From Owenia fusiformis (lineage: Eukaryota > Annelida > Polychaeta > Sabellida > Oweniidae): a DNA stretch of 64,000 bases. Below, one piece after another: positions 46,461 to 58,856 of this stretch (positions are counted from its first letter, which is position 1; each line of letters begins with the position of its first letter). The notes beneath the pieces are model-generated. The model saw nothing but the letters and a program-made list of their open reading frames with translations, was not told the origin of the DNA and ran no database searches. Location: contig CAIIXF020000679.1 in the NCBI GenBank assembly GCA_903813345.2, positions 126,001 through 190,000 on the forward strand, in the 5' to 3' direction. The position numbers and the translations under genes were made by a program.

Positions 46461-47062
46461 CAGTGGCGGATCCAGAAGCTAACAAGGGGGACCCACATTT
46501 CAAGTCAGGAAAAAATATCCACGCTTGCACGGAAAACTTTTTAGGGCCCTGAAACCCAAATTTTGGCCAAAATTTAGAAAATCTATGGCACTTTTTTTAA
46601 AATTTGGCATAATATTGAAAAATAAGGCCCAGAAAGTCGAGTAATGCCCAAAAAGGCCCACTTAAGAGGCCCTACAATATTTTTGGGCCAACATTTTTTT
46701 GGGCCCTAAAACTAAAATTTGGGCCAAAATTCTAAATATTTAAAGCCAGATCTTTGAGAATTTGGCCACAAATTGAAAAATAAGGCCCAAAAAGGTCAAG
46801 TAATGTCCAGAAGGCCCACTAAAAATGCCCTACATTATTTTAGGGCCAACATTTTTTCTGGACCAATCCTATGGCCGCGCAGAAAACCTTTTAGGGCCCT
46901 AGGACCAAAATTTCGAAAATTGATTGCCCGTTTTTGAAAATTTGGCCTAAAATTGAAAAAAATAAGGCCCAAAAAGGTCAAGTAAAAAGGTCAAGAAAGG
47001 GCCAACTAAAGAGGCCCTACAATATTTTTGCCCAACATTTTTTTCAAGGCCCAATCTAGGTG
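46461..47062. repeat. GGCC-rich repeat, copy 3 (expanded)
   Basis: Starts CAGTGGCGGATCCAGAAGCT. The interior has about three internal sub-repeats of TTTAGGGCCCT, AAATTTTGGCC and AATAAGGCCCAAAAAGGTCA. Its right border lies at the C-terminus of the sulfotransferase relic, which it truncates. Confidence 0.75.
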
Positions 47063-49212
47063 AAACGTCGTGGAATGCTTTATTTTGGGCCAACTTGGGT
47101 AGACTGAGTAATTTTTCAGTTGTAGACTTGTTCATGTGTCTGCCTATATACTCCACTAGGTCTTGTTGTGTGTAATCAATCGGGATATCCACCATGCGAA
47201 TCTTATCAATGGGTTCAATGTAGCCATGGTTTACCATATTCTGAACCAATCTATTCACCAGTTCCGATTTTGGGATACAATTGCCCTTCATCTTTTTTAT
47301 GCTTGTGACTGAAAATGAAACTTCTAGTTTAACGTTGCATTTTCGAAGAGCCAGTGTGTTGGCTTTTGGTAGATTAATTTTATCTTCAGCGTTGATTTTA
47401 CATAACAAATATTGAAGATCTTCATTGAATGATTCCATTCTTCCGATGATGTCATATTTAATTGAACATGGATCACAATATGCTGTTAGTGGTTTCCAGT
47501 GATAGTCCATGTGACCAACATTTTGGGGATTCCCACTGACGTGTAAGAGGAATTCCTCAAATGTCAAGTCATGTCCGCAGCGGAGGGATCGATCACTAGG
47601 ATCCTTGCGATGTCTTTTGATGATATTCTTAGCACGAGCCCAATAAGTTGGATTGAATGTTACAAATTTATTTATTTTTGGTACGCTGAAAATAATCGAT
47701 CGTATGGATTTCGCGTGATGATCACCTTCGCGTATGAGTTCAATCGTTTTGTCCTTTCTGTTATGTTAAAATCGCTCAAACGTGAAAAACGAACTGAAAA
47801 AATGTTTTTCTTCATATTCATTGGATCTTTTTCAGGTAAATTCACGCCCGGTGATCGTGAATATGGGACGGAGGGGGGGAGCAGGCAATTTCTGCTAGGA
47901 AATTCAACAAATCTGGAAGATTTATTTTTTCAAGAAAAAGTTTACTATTGAATTGCTAAATGGATAGGCGCATGGTATGGTAGAATATGTTAGGTTTTCT
48001 GGGATTTTTTCTGAAACGATACGCATCTAAGGTATGAGGCCATCAACAGGCACAAATCAACGTTTTTGCTATAAATCAAGCAACAATGGTCTGGACGACC
48101 TGTAATAAATACTTGTAAGTGATGTTATCATAACTAAATTAATGTCATTGCTGAATTTATAAAATAAGTTTCCATATGTGAAATAAAAAATAATCGAAAA
48201 TAATGAATTTGGGACGGAGGGGGGGAGGGGACGGAGGGGGGGAGCAATATGTATATAAGACATGATTAGAGATGTTTCGCGACTTTAAGTCCCTTTACTC
48301 CAAATGTCCCCATTTTTCAGTCTCCAGGTGTATATCATCCAGTTTCTTACTAAGTTAATGAGTTCATTTTTCAAATACAAGAATTCGTGTGAAGTTGTTT
48401 CACTTTATAGAATTATTACTCCCCCTCCGTCCCCTCCCCCCCCCTCCGTCCCATTTTAATTATTTTCGATTATTTTTTATTTTACGTATGGAAACTTATT
48501 TTATAAATTCAGCAATGACATTAATTTAGTTATGATAACATCACTTACAAGTATTTATTACAGGTCGTGTATTCCATTGTTGCTTGATTTATAGCAAAAA
48601 CGTTGATTTGTGCCTGTTGATGGCCTTGCGCCTTTTTTAATAGATCTCATACCTTAGATGCGTATCGTTTCAGAAAAAATCCCAGATAACCTAACATATT
48701 CTACCATACCGTGCGCCTATCCATTTAGCAATTCAATAGTAAACTTTTTCTTGAAAAAATAAATCTTCCAGATTTGTTGAATTTCCAAGCAGAAATTGCC
48801 TTCTCCCCCCCCCCCCCCCCTCCGTCCCATATTCACGATCACCGGGCGTGAAATTGTTTTCTAATATATACCACATTTTTTTCAAAAATGTGCTTCCAAT
48901 CTTGGCGACATCACAGAATAATAGTTAATGCTTGTCGCTGACTAACAGTCCTTTATGGGGATCAGTTTTTGTGTTTTCCATGTCGCAATTCTTCCATAGC
49001 GCGTCCCTTCTTCGCAACATTTCAATTTCCGATGTGGCAACGTCTTCACACTTCCCCGTTGTTATAATTCCTTCAGTAAGTCCTACATGTACATCAAACT
49101 CATTCTTTTCCCCGTGTTTTGGTGTTTTAATTAAGAATGATAACTTAAAAGTGTAGTAGACAAGCAATATGACTGTAGCAACACGACACAGCTTCTTGTA
49201 TCTCATCTTCAT
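47063..49212 (-). pseudogene. HNK-1-family carbohydrate sulfotransferase, broken
   Basis: The ATG at 49212 opens a type II membrane protein: short basic N-terminus, membrane anchor about residues 11-28 (VATVILLVYYTFKLSFLI), then a lumenal stem and SEIEMLRRRDALWKNC. The family transfers sulfate from PAPS to glycans in the Golgi. The 5'-PAPS site follows as LLFCDVAKIGST, the 3' site as VIITRNPYDRLFSAY, and the conserved HWKPLTAYCDPCSIKYDIIG with GNCIPKSEL later. Lesions: a TAA at 48923-48925 inside VSDKH-LLFC, where a codon such as AAA is expected; the loop residue P replaced by A in AKIGST; a 1.0 kb fold-back inserted at 47842-48851 with an AAT duplication; a frameshift near 47690 in an A-rich run; and loss of the last residues to the GGCC-rich repeat. 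Apart from the insertion it looks intronless. Confidence 0.85.
47842..48851. mobile_element. Fold-back element inserted in the sulfotransferase pseudogene
   Basis: The ends TCACGCCCGGTGATCGTGAA and its inverse bound arms of about 405 and 434 bases around a spacer at about 48246-48417. Both arms contain GGGACGGAGGGGG tracts. Direct AAT copies at 47839-47841 and 48852-48854 flank it. Removing it together with one AAT rejoins the sulfotransferase frame exactly (ILENN to LPEKD). No coding sequence inside is supported. Confidence 0.9.
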
Positions 49213-50278
49213 CTAGTTAACTATTGAGTCCTCCAAATCTATAAATTTTATTTTTACATTCAATGATGAAGATTGTGTGATAAACTAAATTCTTAACATA
49301 GAAATTTCTCCTTTTTAATTACTTTTTATCTTGTGTATTAAATTTAGATTCTGGTATATCATGTTCTGATGTGCTTTCTATGACAACATTGGACCACTGA
49401 ATTACCGGATCTCAGTTTTCGACTGTATATTGAAAAACTGAAAAACTGAAAAACTGAAATGTGATAGTCCTTTTGCACACAAAGCTCAAGTCAATGCCAT
49501 TGTTATACCTGTAAAGAAATAACTATATAATTTAAAAAGTTGTTCCGCTCTCCTATCATTTTGGTACTTAAGTGATTATTCATTTGTGAATTATATACTT
49601 TTTAGTAGGGTTTGATAGAATGCAAAGAGTTTTGTCATAAATAATAGCAACATATCTGTAAGCGAGATTACGGCCTTCAAGAAAGGGGTATAAATACAAC
49701 TCTATGTTACAAATATGAAAACTTCAAAATATAAAATGTTTAATTTGTATTTTTCACTTTTATCTTGTCTTGTCTATATGCAGGCATTTTTTGTAAATGT
49801 TCGTATTTTATAACGTGAATTAGCATGTTATCTATAAATTGTGTTTCTTGCTTCATTCAATTCATATAAATTGTAATATATTATGCTCTTTAACTTTTGA
49901 TTTAGCACCAATATACCCTTTTATGGGTATCTAGTACCAACACTGTAAATGTAATGCTAGATGATTATGATGATAGCTAAATAAAAAATGACCATTGCCA
50001 CGGTTAACTTTGAATCATATCTTAATGAGCACTGGAAATATGGATGTTTAGATTGTTTTGAAGAATGTTTAGATTCTTAATTGAAAAATCAATTAAGAAT
50101 ATAATCACTGGATGTCATCGCCTAATTTTGTCAAGGTCGTTTTTAGATATTTCAAATTTTTCACACAATTTATTTTTTGACTCAAAAGCTGTTCATTCGC
50201 ACACAAAATGAACCAGCATATGGAATGACAATGTCAATCTTGCTTCTGCACGAAATTCGTCGGAAGTCTTTCATATAG
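49213..50278. other. No gene seen; possible LINE 3' UTR at 49700-49990
   Basis: Contains a short GAAAAACT repeat near 49432-49460. The end at 49895-49990 (TACCCTTTTATGGGTATC, then AATAAAAAATG) resembles the 3' UTR after the LINE relic at 43688-44570, but only loosely. Confidence 0.4.
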
Positions 50279-50428
50279 AGGATATCCTATGATTTATGAG
50301 TGGTATGATTTTTATCCACGAATGGATATGATATCTGCACGAGCGAGCGTAGCGAGAGAGTGCAGATATCAACATCCATGAGTGGATTAAAATCATATCA
50401 CGAGTAAATCATAGGATGTTCTTTTTAT
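50279..50428. repeat. Hairpin with GAGCGAGCGTAGCGAGAG apex
   Basis: Arms share ATCCTATGATTTA and TATGATTTTNATCCACTCATGGAT-type words in inverted order around the GC-rich apex at about 50340-50358. Confidence 0.85.
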
Positions 50429-50698
50429 AGTTAAAGTCATCGTCGGAATCGTCGGAAATTAAGTTATTTAATTCGAATTTTCCAAACGATCCGGCGATGT
50501 TGACACTTAGCCTCGTTTTGAGTCTGAAGTAGCAAAAATCCATAAACCATCGCATACGGCGCCGTATGTCATGGCTAAAAAACCGTATGCTATGGTTAAG
50601 TGAAAAATTGTCAAAAATATCATATTTTACCACTGATTTCAAAAATACCGTTTTTATTTTCACATGTTATCCTATGAATATCATGCTAACTATACAGA

Positions 50699-50850
50699 AT
50701 ATCACATCATTTTGAGTGATATCATTTTTATCGCCGAGTTGCTTGATAGCAAATATCAACACGAGTGAGCGAAGCGAATGAGTGTTGATATTTGATATCT
50801 ACGAGACGATAAAAGGATATCACGAGAAATTATGTGATATTGGTTTATCC
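50699..50850. repeat. Hairpin with GAGTGAGCGAAGCGAATGAG apex
   Basis: Arms share AATATCACAT, GTGATATC and ATAGCAAATATCAAC in inverted order around the apex at about 50761-50781. Related ATATCACACGG words continue at 51150-51240. Confidence 0.85.
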
Positions 50851-52086
50851 CATGATTAAAATCACCTTGTGATGTTCTGATCCAATTTCCAGGACATTGA
50901 AACTAGAAATTAGAATGTCAATTGAATATTTGAAACACTTTATTTTAACAATTAAAAGTAAATAACATGATATAGTTCGTTATAAATACCATTTTTAATC
51001 GTTAGTTAGCAACCTTCTAATCAAATTATATACACAATCGTAATTCAATACACCAATGAAACTTAAAGAGAATAAATTAACGGACCTATTTTCTCAAAAG
51101 AAAATGAATTTTCTGACCTAATTTCCAACAATATTGTGGCGCGAAATGCAAATGTGATATCACACGGATATGCGTGAGATAAACGATATCACACGCATAT
51201 GAGTTTGATAAACGATTTTCTGGAAAACATCACACGGATTTCAATAATATCAGAAATATCAATACCTGTTATTGTACAGATAACACATTAATCGTGGGAT
51301 AATATCCAATACGAAACTATTGAAAAGGCGCAAACGTCGTCGTAACTTCTGAAATCCATTCTTATAAAATATGGACCGATAATGTATCCACACTCACAGA
51401 AATGATGCAGACTGTACCAGGCTTTTATCGAAATATCTGGGCAAGAAAGGCTTGATAATTCTAGATCTATATTGAATGATAAGTAATCACTATCGCAGTG
51501 CCAATGTCTCTCCCACCCTTTCTTGAAAAACACCTGACTACAGATTTTGACCTTTATTTGCAAAAGTTAAAGCTCAAAGCTAGATCGGGTTGTTTTTGAT
51601 TAAAAACGGAATACGAAAAATGGGGACAGGGAAATGGAATATCCACTCTATGTGATCAGACATCAGCCAACATAGACTTTTTGTATGGCTTTTCTTTGGT
51701 AATGATCAAAATACTTTTTTATTCAAATGTTTTAGAAAAAATAATCCAGCGTTATCGCCAGGTCTTTTATTAAAATCAAATGAAATGATTCATAAGTTTA
51801 TGATGAATTACAAAGTGGTCGTTTTGCTCTTCAAGGTGTGATATTTAACACAATGTGTTTTGTTTTATTCTTTCAGACAACATAAATTTATTACCAATTT
51901 TCTTCTTACAAACTTGTTTACTTGTGGATTATAATGCAGTTCTGCAAAGCCGCAGACATGTGTATGTTATATGTTTGTTATACATGGAAATAAATCATTA
52001 ATAAAAAAAGTTGGAGAAAATTTGTCAATGGAGTACAAAGAACTCCTCATTCCATATGCATGATCGGGAAATAAAGTAAATTCCTT
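50851..52086. other. No gene seen
   Basis: Apart from the ATATCACACGG words near 51160-51240, no feature is supported. Confidence 0.45.
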
Positions 52087-52730
52087 AAAATGAAAATTCA
52101 GCGATAAACGACGCTTGAGGCCAAGTTATAAACATCGCAAAAGTCAGTGTACGGAGCCCGATGCGATATTGGAAGAAAACATAAAACCAATGCTGATTGC
52201 ATCCTTTTCATTCAATGTACCAAAAAGCAAAATTACTCCTCTTTGCAATGGAATACCATTCATTCACATGGAGCCATGGCTGGCCGAATAATCATTAATT
52301 TTGCAAAGTGGGGCAAAATTCATCGCGGACCCAAGTTTTAAACATTGCAAAAGTCAGTACAAGGGGCATAGGAGCTATTGTAAGAAGGAGTGACAGGTGT
52401 GGCATAAACAGTAAAGTGTTCATACTCATACTCTTGCAAGAATACATCCCAAACCCCTCCAAATTGCCACCACTTCCCTGCACCACGTCTGTCCACGTCA
52501 TGCATGGTTCAGCCCTGAGTCATCTGTGGGTTAAAACAGAGAAAAGCAGCCCATGGGCAATTCTTTCTCGAGGTTTTGCAATATCTGGTGGAGGAGTTGT
52601 GAGTACAGAAGCTCAAAAGATAGCTCCAAAAGAAAAAGTCACAACAATTCAAGTCGGGGGAACTTCCATTGGCACTTAGCTCTTGCACTGATTTTTTCAA
52701 TATCTAAAACTTGGCCCAGAGCCGATTTTG
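52087..52730. repeat. Three related segments (two direct, one inverted)
   Basis: CCAAGTTATAAACATCGCAA (52122), CCAAGTTTTAAACATTGCAA (52332) and an inverted relative ending CCAAGTTTTAGATATTG (near 52690-52717) each precede an AAGTCAGTRYA word. Frames up to 123 codons here show no domain and overlap each other on both strands. Possibly a composite element. Confidence 0.5.
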
Positions 52731-54219
52731 ACACACTGTGCAAATGGAAGGATTTCTCACCCAACCATTACCACATGTAAATGAATGACATATTATTGCA
52801 AAGAAGAGAGACGTGGCTTTATGGTACATTGAATGAAATTGATGTAGTCATCACTAGTTTTGTGATTTTACGAGATAACTACTTGTTGCGTTTTTTTATA
52901 CGCCCTGTATAGGACGCAGGGGTTTGTATGATGAAATCATCTCAAAGATTGGACAATGATTATATAATTTGTATTATAAATTGTATAGTGTGCGTAAATG
53001 TGGAATATATACATAAACTGGACACTATATCATTCATTCTTTCATTGGTTTGTATTGTGATATGGGTTTGAAAGAAATATACAGAGTGGGCCAAAACATA
53101 TCCATACTTTTATTTTGATATTATAGTACTACTTATATTGAATTTATAAGAATACTTCAATTCGTTAAGCAATCAATCCCAAACAATAAAATAATAAACA
53201 AATACCAATTGTATATATTTCAATAGATCTTTATTTGATTCAACGATTATAAACAAATTGTAAATTAATATCGTGTACAATACTAAAAATGATGTAAATA
53301 CTCATAATATATGGTTTAAATCATAATTTTAACATAGAAGAACACAGTCTATTGCACAGCCCAACGTTGACACGCAAGAATGGATCGAGGTGTTTTTCTC
53401 GTTGAGTCATTTTGGGTCTGTTCATTAGACTCTACACAATCATGTTATCTAAAGATTCGTTTTTGAAGGCATGTCGTTATCTTATAATTAGAGCATTGTA
53501 TGATCAGTGTATTTGAAAACTGTTTGGATATTGTGCATTGTACAATACAATATTTTATAATTTAGTTCTGTACAACATTTGTATTTGTACACTAATAAAA
53601 AAATGCATTGACACTCATAATGCTATTAGATCAATTTTACATGACTACATGATTGTTCATAACATGGGCCAATACACAATTATGGGCCAATAAAATTTGC
53701 ATATAAGAGATTTCTAATAGATGCACGTATATGATATACATGATTTTTGTGTTCAGGAATTTTGATTAAGTTACCAGAAAAAATATCCAGAAATTCATCA
53801 GTTTAAGCTCTACAAGTTATAAAATACAAGATTTCAGAGGGGATTCATATACACTTGTAAAAATGCTTATTGACTGTAATGACTAAAATTCATTCATGAT
53901 TCATGAAATGCCTAAATATGATCCATTCCCAAATCTGCAGCGAGGATGGTTCGTTGAAAACTTCATAGTAAAAGTCAATTTCAAAAGCTCAGTATCTGCA
54001 ATAATGAGTCAAGACAGCCTAAATAGTTTAAGTAGTTGTGAATAATTAAGCCCTAAAAATGTTTTTGAATCGAATTGTTTGGTGGATATTGGGAAAAATG
54101 GAAAAAACGATCAAGATTTTGTTATTGGAATTGATCAGTTTAAGTTTAAACACATGATAAAAAGATGACACGGCTATGTGACAATAACTTGTTATTAAAT
54201 GCACTATAATGTTACAGTT
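52731..54219. other. No gene seen
   Basis: AT-rich sequence without a supported feature. Confidence 0.45.
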
Positions 54220-56840
54220 GACCCTGGGCAGATGCAACACAAGTTAACTGATAGCAACTCGAAGTAACCTATAGTTCACCGGGTCATGTTGTTAAAGTTG
54301 ACCTTCGACCTTTTTAATAGATATCATAGATGTTTATTGATAGCAACGTGATGTGACTTTGACCAATAGTTCACCGGGTCGTGTTGTTAAAATTGAGCCT
54401 CGACCTTTTCAATGGATATCATAGATGTTAACTGATAGCAACGTGATGTGACTGCGACCAATAGTTAACCGGGTCGTGTTGTTAAAATTGAGCCTCGACC
54501 TTTTCAATGGATATCATAGATGTTAACTGATAGCAACGTGATGTGACTGCGACCAATAGTTAACCGGGTCATGTTGTTAAGTTGACCCTCGACCTTTTCA
54601 AAAGATGATAATTGATAGCAACGCCATGTGACAGTGACCTATAGTTCAGCTGGTCATGCTGTTAAAGTTGACCTTCGACCCTATCAATAGATGGCAATTG
54701 ATAGCAACGCGAGATGACTGTGGCCTATAGTTCACCGGGTCATGTTGTTTAGTTGACCCTCGACCTTTTCAATAGATGTTTTAGATGTTAATTGTAGCAA
54801 GGGGAGGTGACTGCGTTCCATAGTTCACCGGGTCATGTTGTTAAAGTTGACCCTCGACCTTTACACAGATGTTGCGCAGGTTGATGATGCGAGGTGAGTG
54901 TGACCTATTGTTCACCGGGTCATGTTTTTAAAGTTGACCTCGACCTCTTGAGTAGATGTCACGCATGTTAATTGATAGCAATACGAGGTGAATATGACCT
55001 GTAGTTCACAGGGTCATGTTGTTAAAGTTGACCCTCGACCTCATCAATAGATGTTACAGATGTTAATTGATAGCAACGCGATGTGACAGTGACCTCTAGT
55101 TCACAGGATCATGTTGTTAAGTTGACCCTCGACCTTATCAATAGATGGTAATTGATAGCAACGCGATGTGACAGTGACCTATAGTTCACCTGGTCATGTT
55201 GTTAAAGTTGACCCTCGACCTCATCAAGAGATGTTACAGATGTTAATTGATAGCAACGCGATGTGACAGTGACCTCTAGTTCACAGGATCATGTTGTTAA
55301 GTTGACCCTCGACCTTATCAATAGATGGTAATTGATAGCAATGCGATGTGAAAGTGACCTATAGTTCACCAGGTCATGTTATTGAAGTTGACCCTCGACC
55401 TTTCCAATGGATGTTACAGATGTTAAGTGATAGCAGCGTGAGATGACCGTGGCCTATAGTTCACCTGGTCATGATGTTAAAGTTGACCCTCGACCCTTTC
55501 GTTAGGCGACTCAGACCTATAGTTCACCGGGTCATGTTGTTAAGTTGACCCTCAACCTTATCAAAAGATGGTAATTGGTAGCAACGCGATGTGACAGTGA
55601 CCTCTAGTTGACAGGATCATGTTGTTAAGTTGACCCTCGACCTTATCAATAGATGGTAATTGAAAGCAACGCAATGTGACAGTGACCTATAGTTCAACGG
55701 GTCATGTTGTTAAAGTTGACCCTCGACCTTATCAATAGATGGTAATTGATAGCAACGCGATGTGACTGTGACCTATAGTTCACCGGGTCATGTTGTGAAG
55801 TTGACCCTCGACCTTATCAATAGATGGTAATTCATAGCAACGCGATGTGACATTGACCTATAGTTCAACGGGTCATGTTGTGAAGTTGACCCTCGACCTT
55901 ATCAATAGATGGTAATTGATAGCAACACGATGTGACAATGACCTATAGTTCACCGGGTCATGTTGTTTAAGTTGACCCTCGACCTTATCAATAGATGGTA
56001 ATTGATAGCAACACGATGTGACAGTGACCTATAGTTCACCGGGTCATGTTGTTTAAGTTGACCCTCGACCTTATCAATAGATGGTAATTGATAGCAACGC
56101 GATGTGACATTGACCTATAGTTCACCGGGTCATGTTGTTAAGTGACCTTATCAATAGATGGTAATTGATAGCAACGCGATGTGACAGTGACCTCTAGTTC
56201 ACAGGGTCATGTTGTTAAGTTGACCCTCGGCCTTATCAATAGATGGTTATTGATAACAACGCGATGTGACATTGACCTATAGTTCACCGGGTCATGTTGT
56301 TAAGTTGACCCTCGACCTTATCAATAGATGGTAATTGATAGCAACGCGATGTGACAGTGACCTCTAGTTCACAGGGTCATGTTGTTAAGTTGACCCTCGA
56401 CCTTATCAATAGATGGTAATTGATAGCAACGCGATGTGACATTGACCTTTAGTTCACCGGGTCATGTTCTTAAATTGACCCTCGACCTTATCAATAGATT
56501 GTAATTGATAGCAACGCGAGTGACATTGACCTTTAGTTCACCGGGTCATGTTGTTAAGTTGACCCTCGACCTTATCAATAGATTGTAATTGATAGCAACG
56601 CGATGTGACATTGACCTTTAGTTCACCGGGTCATGTTGTTAAGTGACCTTATCAATAGATTGTAATTGATAGCAACGCGATGTGACAGTGACCTATAGTT
56701 CACAGGGTCATGTTGTTAAGTTGACCCTCGACCTTATCAATAGATTGTAATTGATAGCAACGCGATGTGACAGTGACCTATAGTTCACAGGGTCATGTTG
56801 TTTAAGTTGACTCACGACTTTTCAATAGATGTTACACATG
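54220..56840. repeat. About 85-bp satellite, about 30 copies
   Basis: I counted about 30 occurrences of the GGGTCATGTTGTTAA-like word. Later copies (after about 55560) have a period near 85 and are very similar; earlier ones are longer (up to about 96) and more diverged. Two late copies are short by about 8-10 bases because GTTGACCCTC is missing. Each full unit holds TGACCCTCGACCT, TGACCTATAG and AGTTCACCGGGTCA. No open frame spans the array. Confidence 0.97.
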
Positions 56841-57474
56841 TTGATTTATGAACTGTACTGCAACCTTTCATTCAAGCGGTCGACTGATGTTAATGCCATA
56901 CCTACTCACAAAAAGCAGCAAATACCACGTGACCCTATGTGAGACAACCCATTTGGGAATGAAAGTAGACATAGAACAAATGCAATTTGTTACACCATAA
57001 AGCTGAAACCTTTCTTTAGACAATTAAAATATTCCCAGGATAAGCCAAAATTAGTTGGTCGAGACAATTAAACAGTGTCACCAGAAACTAGAGAGCTCTA
57101 TTTAACGAGGTCTAGAATTCTAGTGTGTAACTTTAAGTAGTTTAGTAACAAGCAGATAACATGTTTCAGGGTCTCTATTTAGCGATACCCCTATTAATGT
57201 AAATGCTTGCGTTCGACATAAACCAGAGAGCTCTATTTAGCGAGATCTGTTTTAAACTTAAAGTTACTACTGAAATTGCTCTAGAACCAAATTTTGCTAT
57301 TCGGAAAATGTTTTTATTATCTGAAAAAAGGTCAGTAAATATGCGTGTCTCCAGAATCGCATGTGTTTATTGTAAACTGTCATTCCCTCGTGGGTTAACT
57401 CATCGTCGGGTTACATGGTTGCATCAATACAGCGCACATTATTAACACGTTTAGAGTAAACTGATGCCCAAACA
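56841..57474. other. No gene seen; short repeated word
   Basis: CTCTATTTAGCGA or a close variant occurs near 57100, 57173 and 57231. An 80-codon frame at 57203-57445 has no recognised domain. Confidence 0.45.
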
Positions 57475-57960
57475 GAAAAGGTAGATACCAGCATTAAACT
57501 ATTACGTCAAATCGCCAAAGGTCGATACACAGAAAAGGTCGTTACCAGCAGTTAACTCACACGCCAAATCACCAAAGGTCGTACAGCCAACAGAAAAGGT
57601 TGATGCCGGTAGTAAACTGTTACGCCAAACCACCAAAGATCGTACAGCCAACAGAAAAGGTCGAAAGAGGCAGTAAACTCTCACGCCAAATCACCAAAGG
57701 TCGTACAGCCAACAGAAAAGGTCGAAAGAGGCAGTAAACTCTCACGCCAAATCACCAAAGGTCATACAGCCAACAGAAAAGGTTGATGCCGGTAGTAAAC
57801 TGTTACGCCAAACCACCAAAGATCGTACAGTCAACAGAAAAGGTCGATACAGGCAGTAAGCTCTCACGCCAAACCACCAAATTAGATCAATACGGTCAAC
57901 ATAAAAGGTCAATTACCGGGAGTAAACTCTCACTCTAAATCACCAAAGCTCGATAGAGTC
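57475..57960. repeat. About 60-bp satellite, eight copies
   Basis: Each unit contains AACAGAAAAGGTCGA, CAGTAAACTCTCACGCCAAA and CACCAAAGGTCGTACAG with changes. The central copies are nearly identical; the edges are diverged. The unit also holds AAAGGTCGA words similar to those of the preceding satellite. Confidence 0.95.
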
Positions 57961-58253
57961 GGAGATGCGAGGCTAGTAAATGTAGGTATACATTACGGAG
58001 ACGTTACAAGTTAAATGTGTGCATACACCTCCTGGAATTAATTCACCGTTTCGAGGGCTATTTTCAATTTTCGTGACCCTGATATGGACCGAAAGGGTTT
58101 GTTTGGAAATCTAATGTGGGTTTATCTAGGGGATGACAAAGTAATGGGTGATTCAGAGTTGTTTTTCCAGTTTTGGTGTATAATTTAGGAATATGAGAAT
58201 GGAATTGAGCCCCTTTTAATATGACAAAGAAATAGGCCTACGGTATATGCTCC
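57961..58253. other. No gene seen
   Basis: No supported feature. Confidence 0.45.
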
Positions 58254-58649
58254 AAAGGACGATTCTCGGTTTGGAGAACGAAGTTCATCAATCTAAATGA
58301 GCATTATCCCTGCTTCGGACAAATTTGATTTTTTTTACATAATAAAGATTTGAATGTCTTCTTTTGAATAGTCATAATTTAATTTGGGTAATATTTCTAG
58401 ATTTTTCGCAAAAAAATATTAGCGCAGTACACTGGTGAACTTCTTTCCCCAAATCGAGACTTGTATTTATATTGAATCGGTCTTTTTGAGCATTATCCCT
58501 GCTTCAGACCAATTTGTTATCTTTACATCTTGTAGATTTAAATGTCCTCATTTGAATATTCATAGTTTAATTTGGGTAATATTTCTATATTTTTCATGAA
58601 AAAAATTATTAGCCCAGGAGACTGTTCTCCAAACCGAGAATCGTCCTTT
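58254..58649. mobile_element. Repeat family A, complete element
   Basis: The ends AAAGGACGATTCTCGGTTTG and its inverse form a 26-bp terminal repeat. Inside, a roughly 120-bp segment (ATTATCCCTGCTTC to GGGTAATATTTCTA) is present twice in direct order at about 58297-58410 and 58488-58595. No coding sequence. One-sided relatives lie at 22089 and 31240. Confidence 0.8.
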
Positions 58650-58748
58650 TAAAATTATAAAAATAAAAAAATAAAAAGTGAACCATCCTCGCAGAGTTGG
58701 GAATGAATCTCATCCGTGAATTACTGTGATAATGATGTAAATAACAAT

Positions 58749-58856
58749 CTATGCAATTCTTTTTGCCGCTTCATTAGCTTTGGCACGTGCCCTAACATAA
58801 GTATCATCTGGATCATTCTCGTGAAGCTCTAAGTTTTTAGCTAGACCAGTCTCCCA
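58749..58856 (-). CDS. Proline-rich repeat protein gene, last exon
   Basis: The exon follows the acceptor ATATTCCAG and encodes 35 residues ending in a TAG: WETGLAKNLELHENDPDD, then YVRARAKANEAAKRIA. It joins in phase 0 to the donor at 59612, so the protein ends in a charged helical segment. No AATAAA on the minus strand was found nearby. Confidence 0.75.
   Translation of the reverse strand, partial: WETGLAKNLELHENDPDDTYVRARAKANEAAKRIA

Noticed and set aside
47571-47951. 126-codon plus-strand frame
   Set aside because: It lies antisense to the sulfotransferase relic and runs into the fold-back arm.
52308-52679. 123-codon plus-strand frame and overlapping minus frames
   Set aside because: No domain, no splice context, and it overlaps diverged repeats present three times; equal-length frames exist on the other strand.
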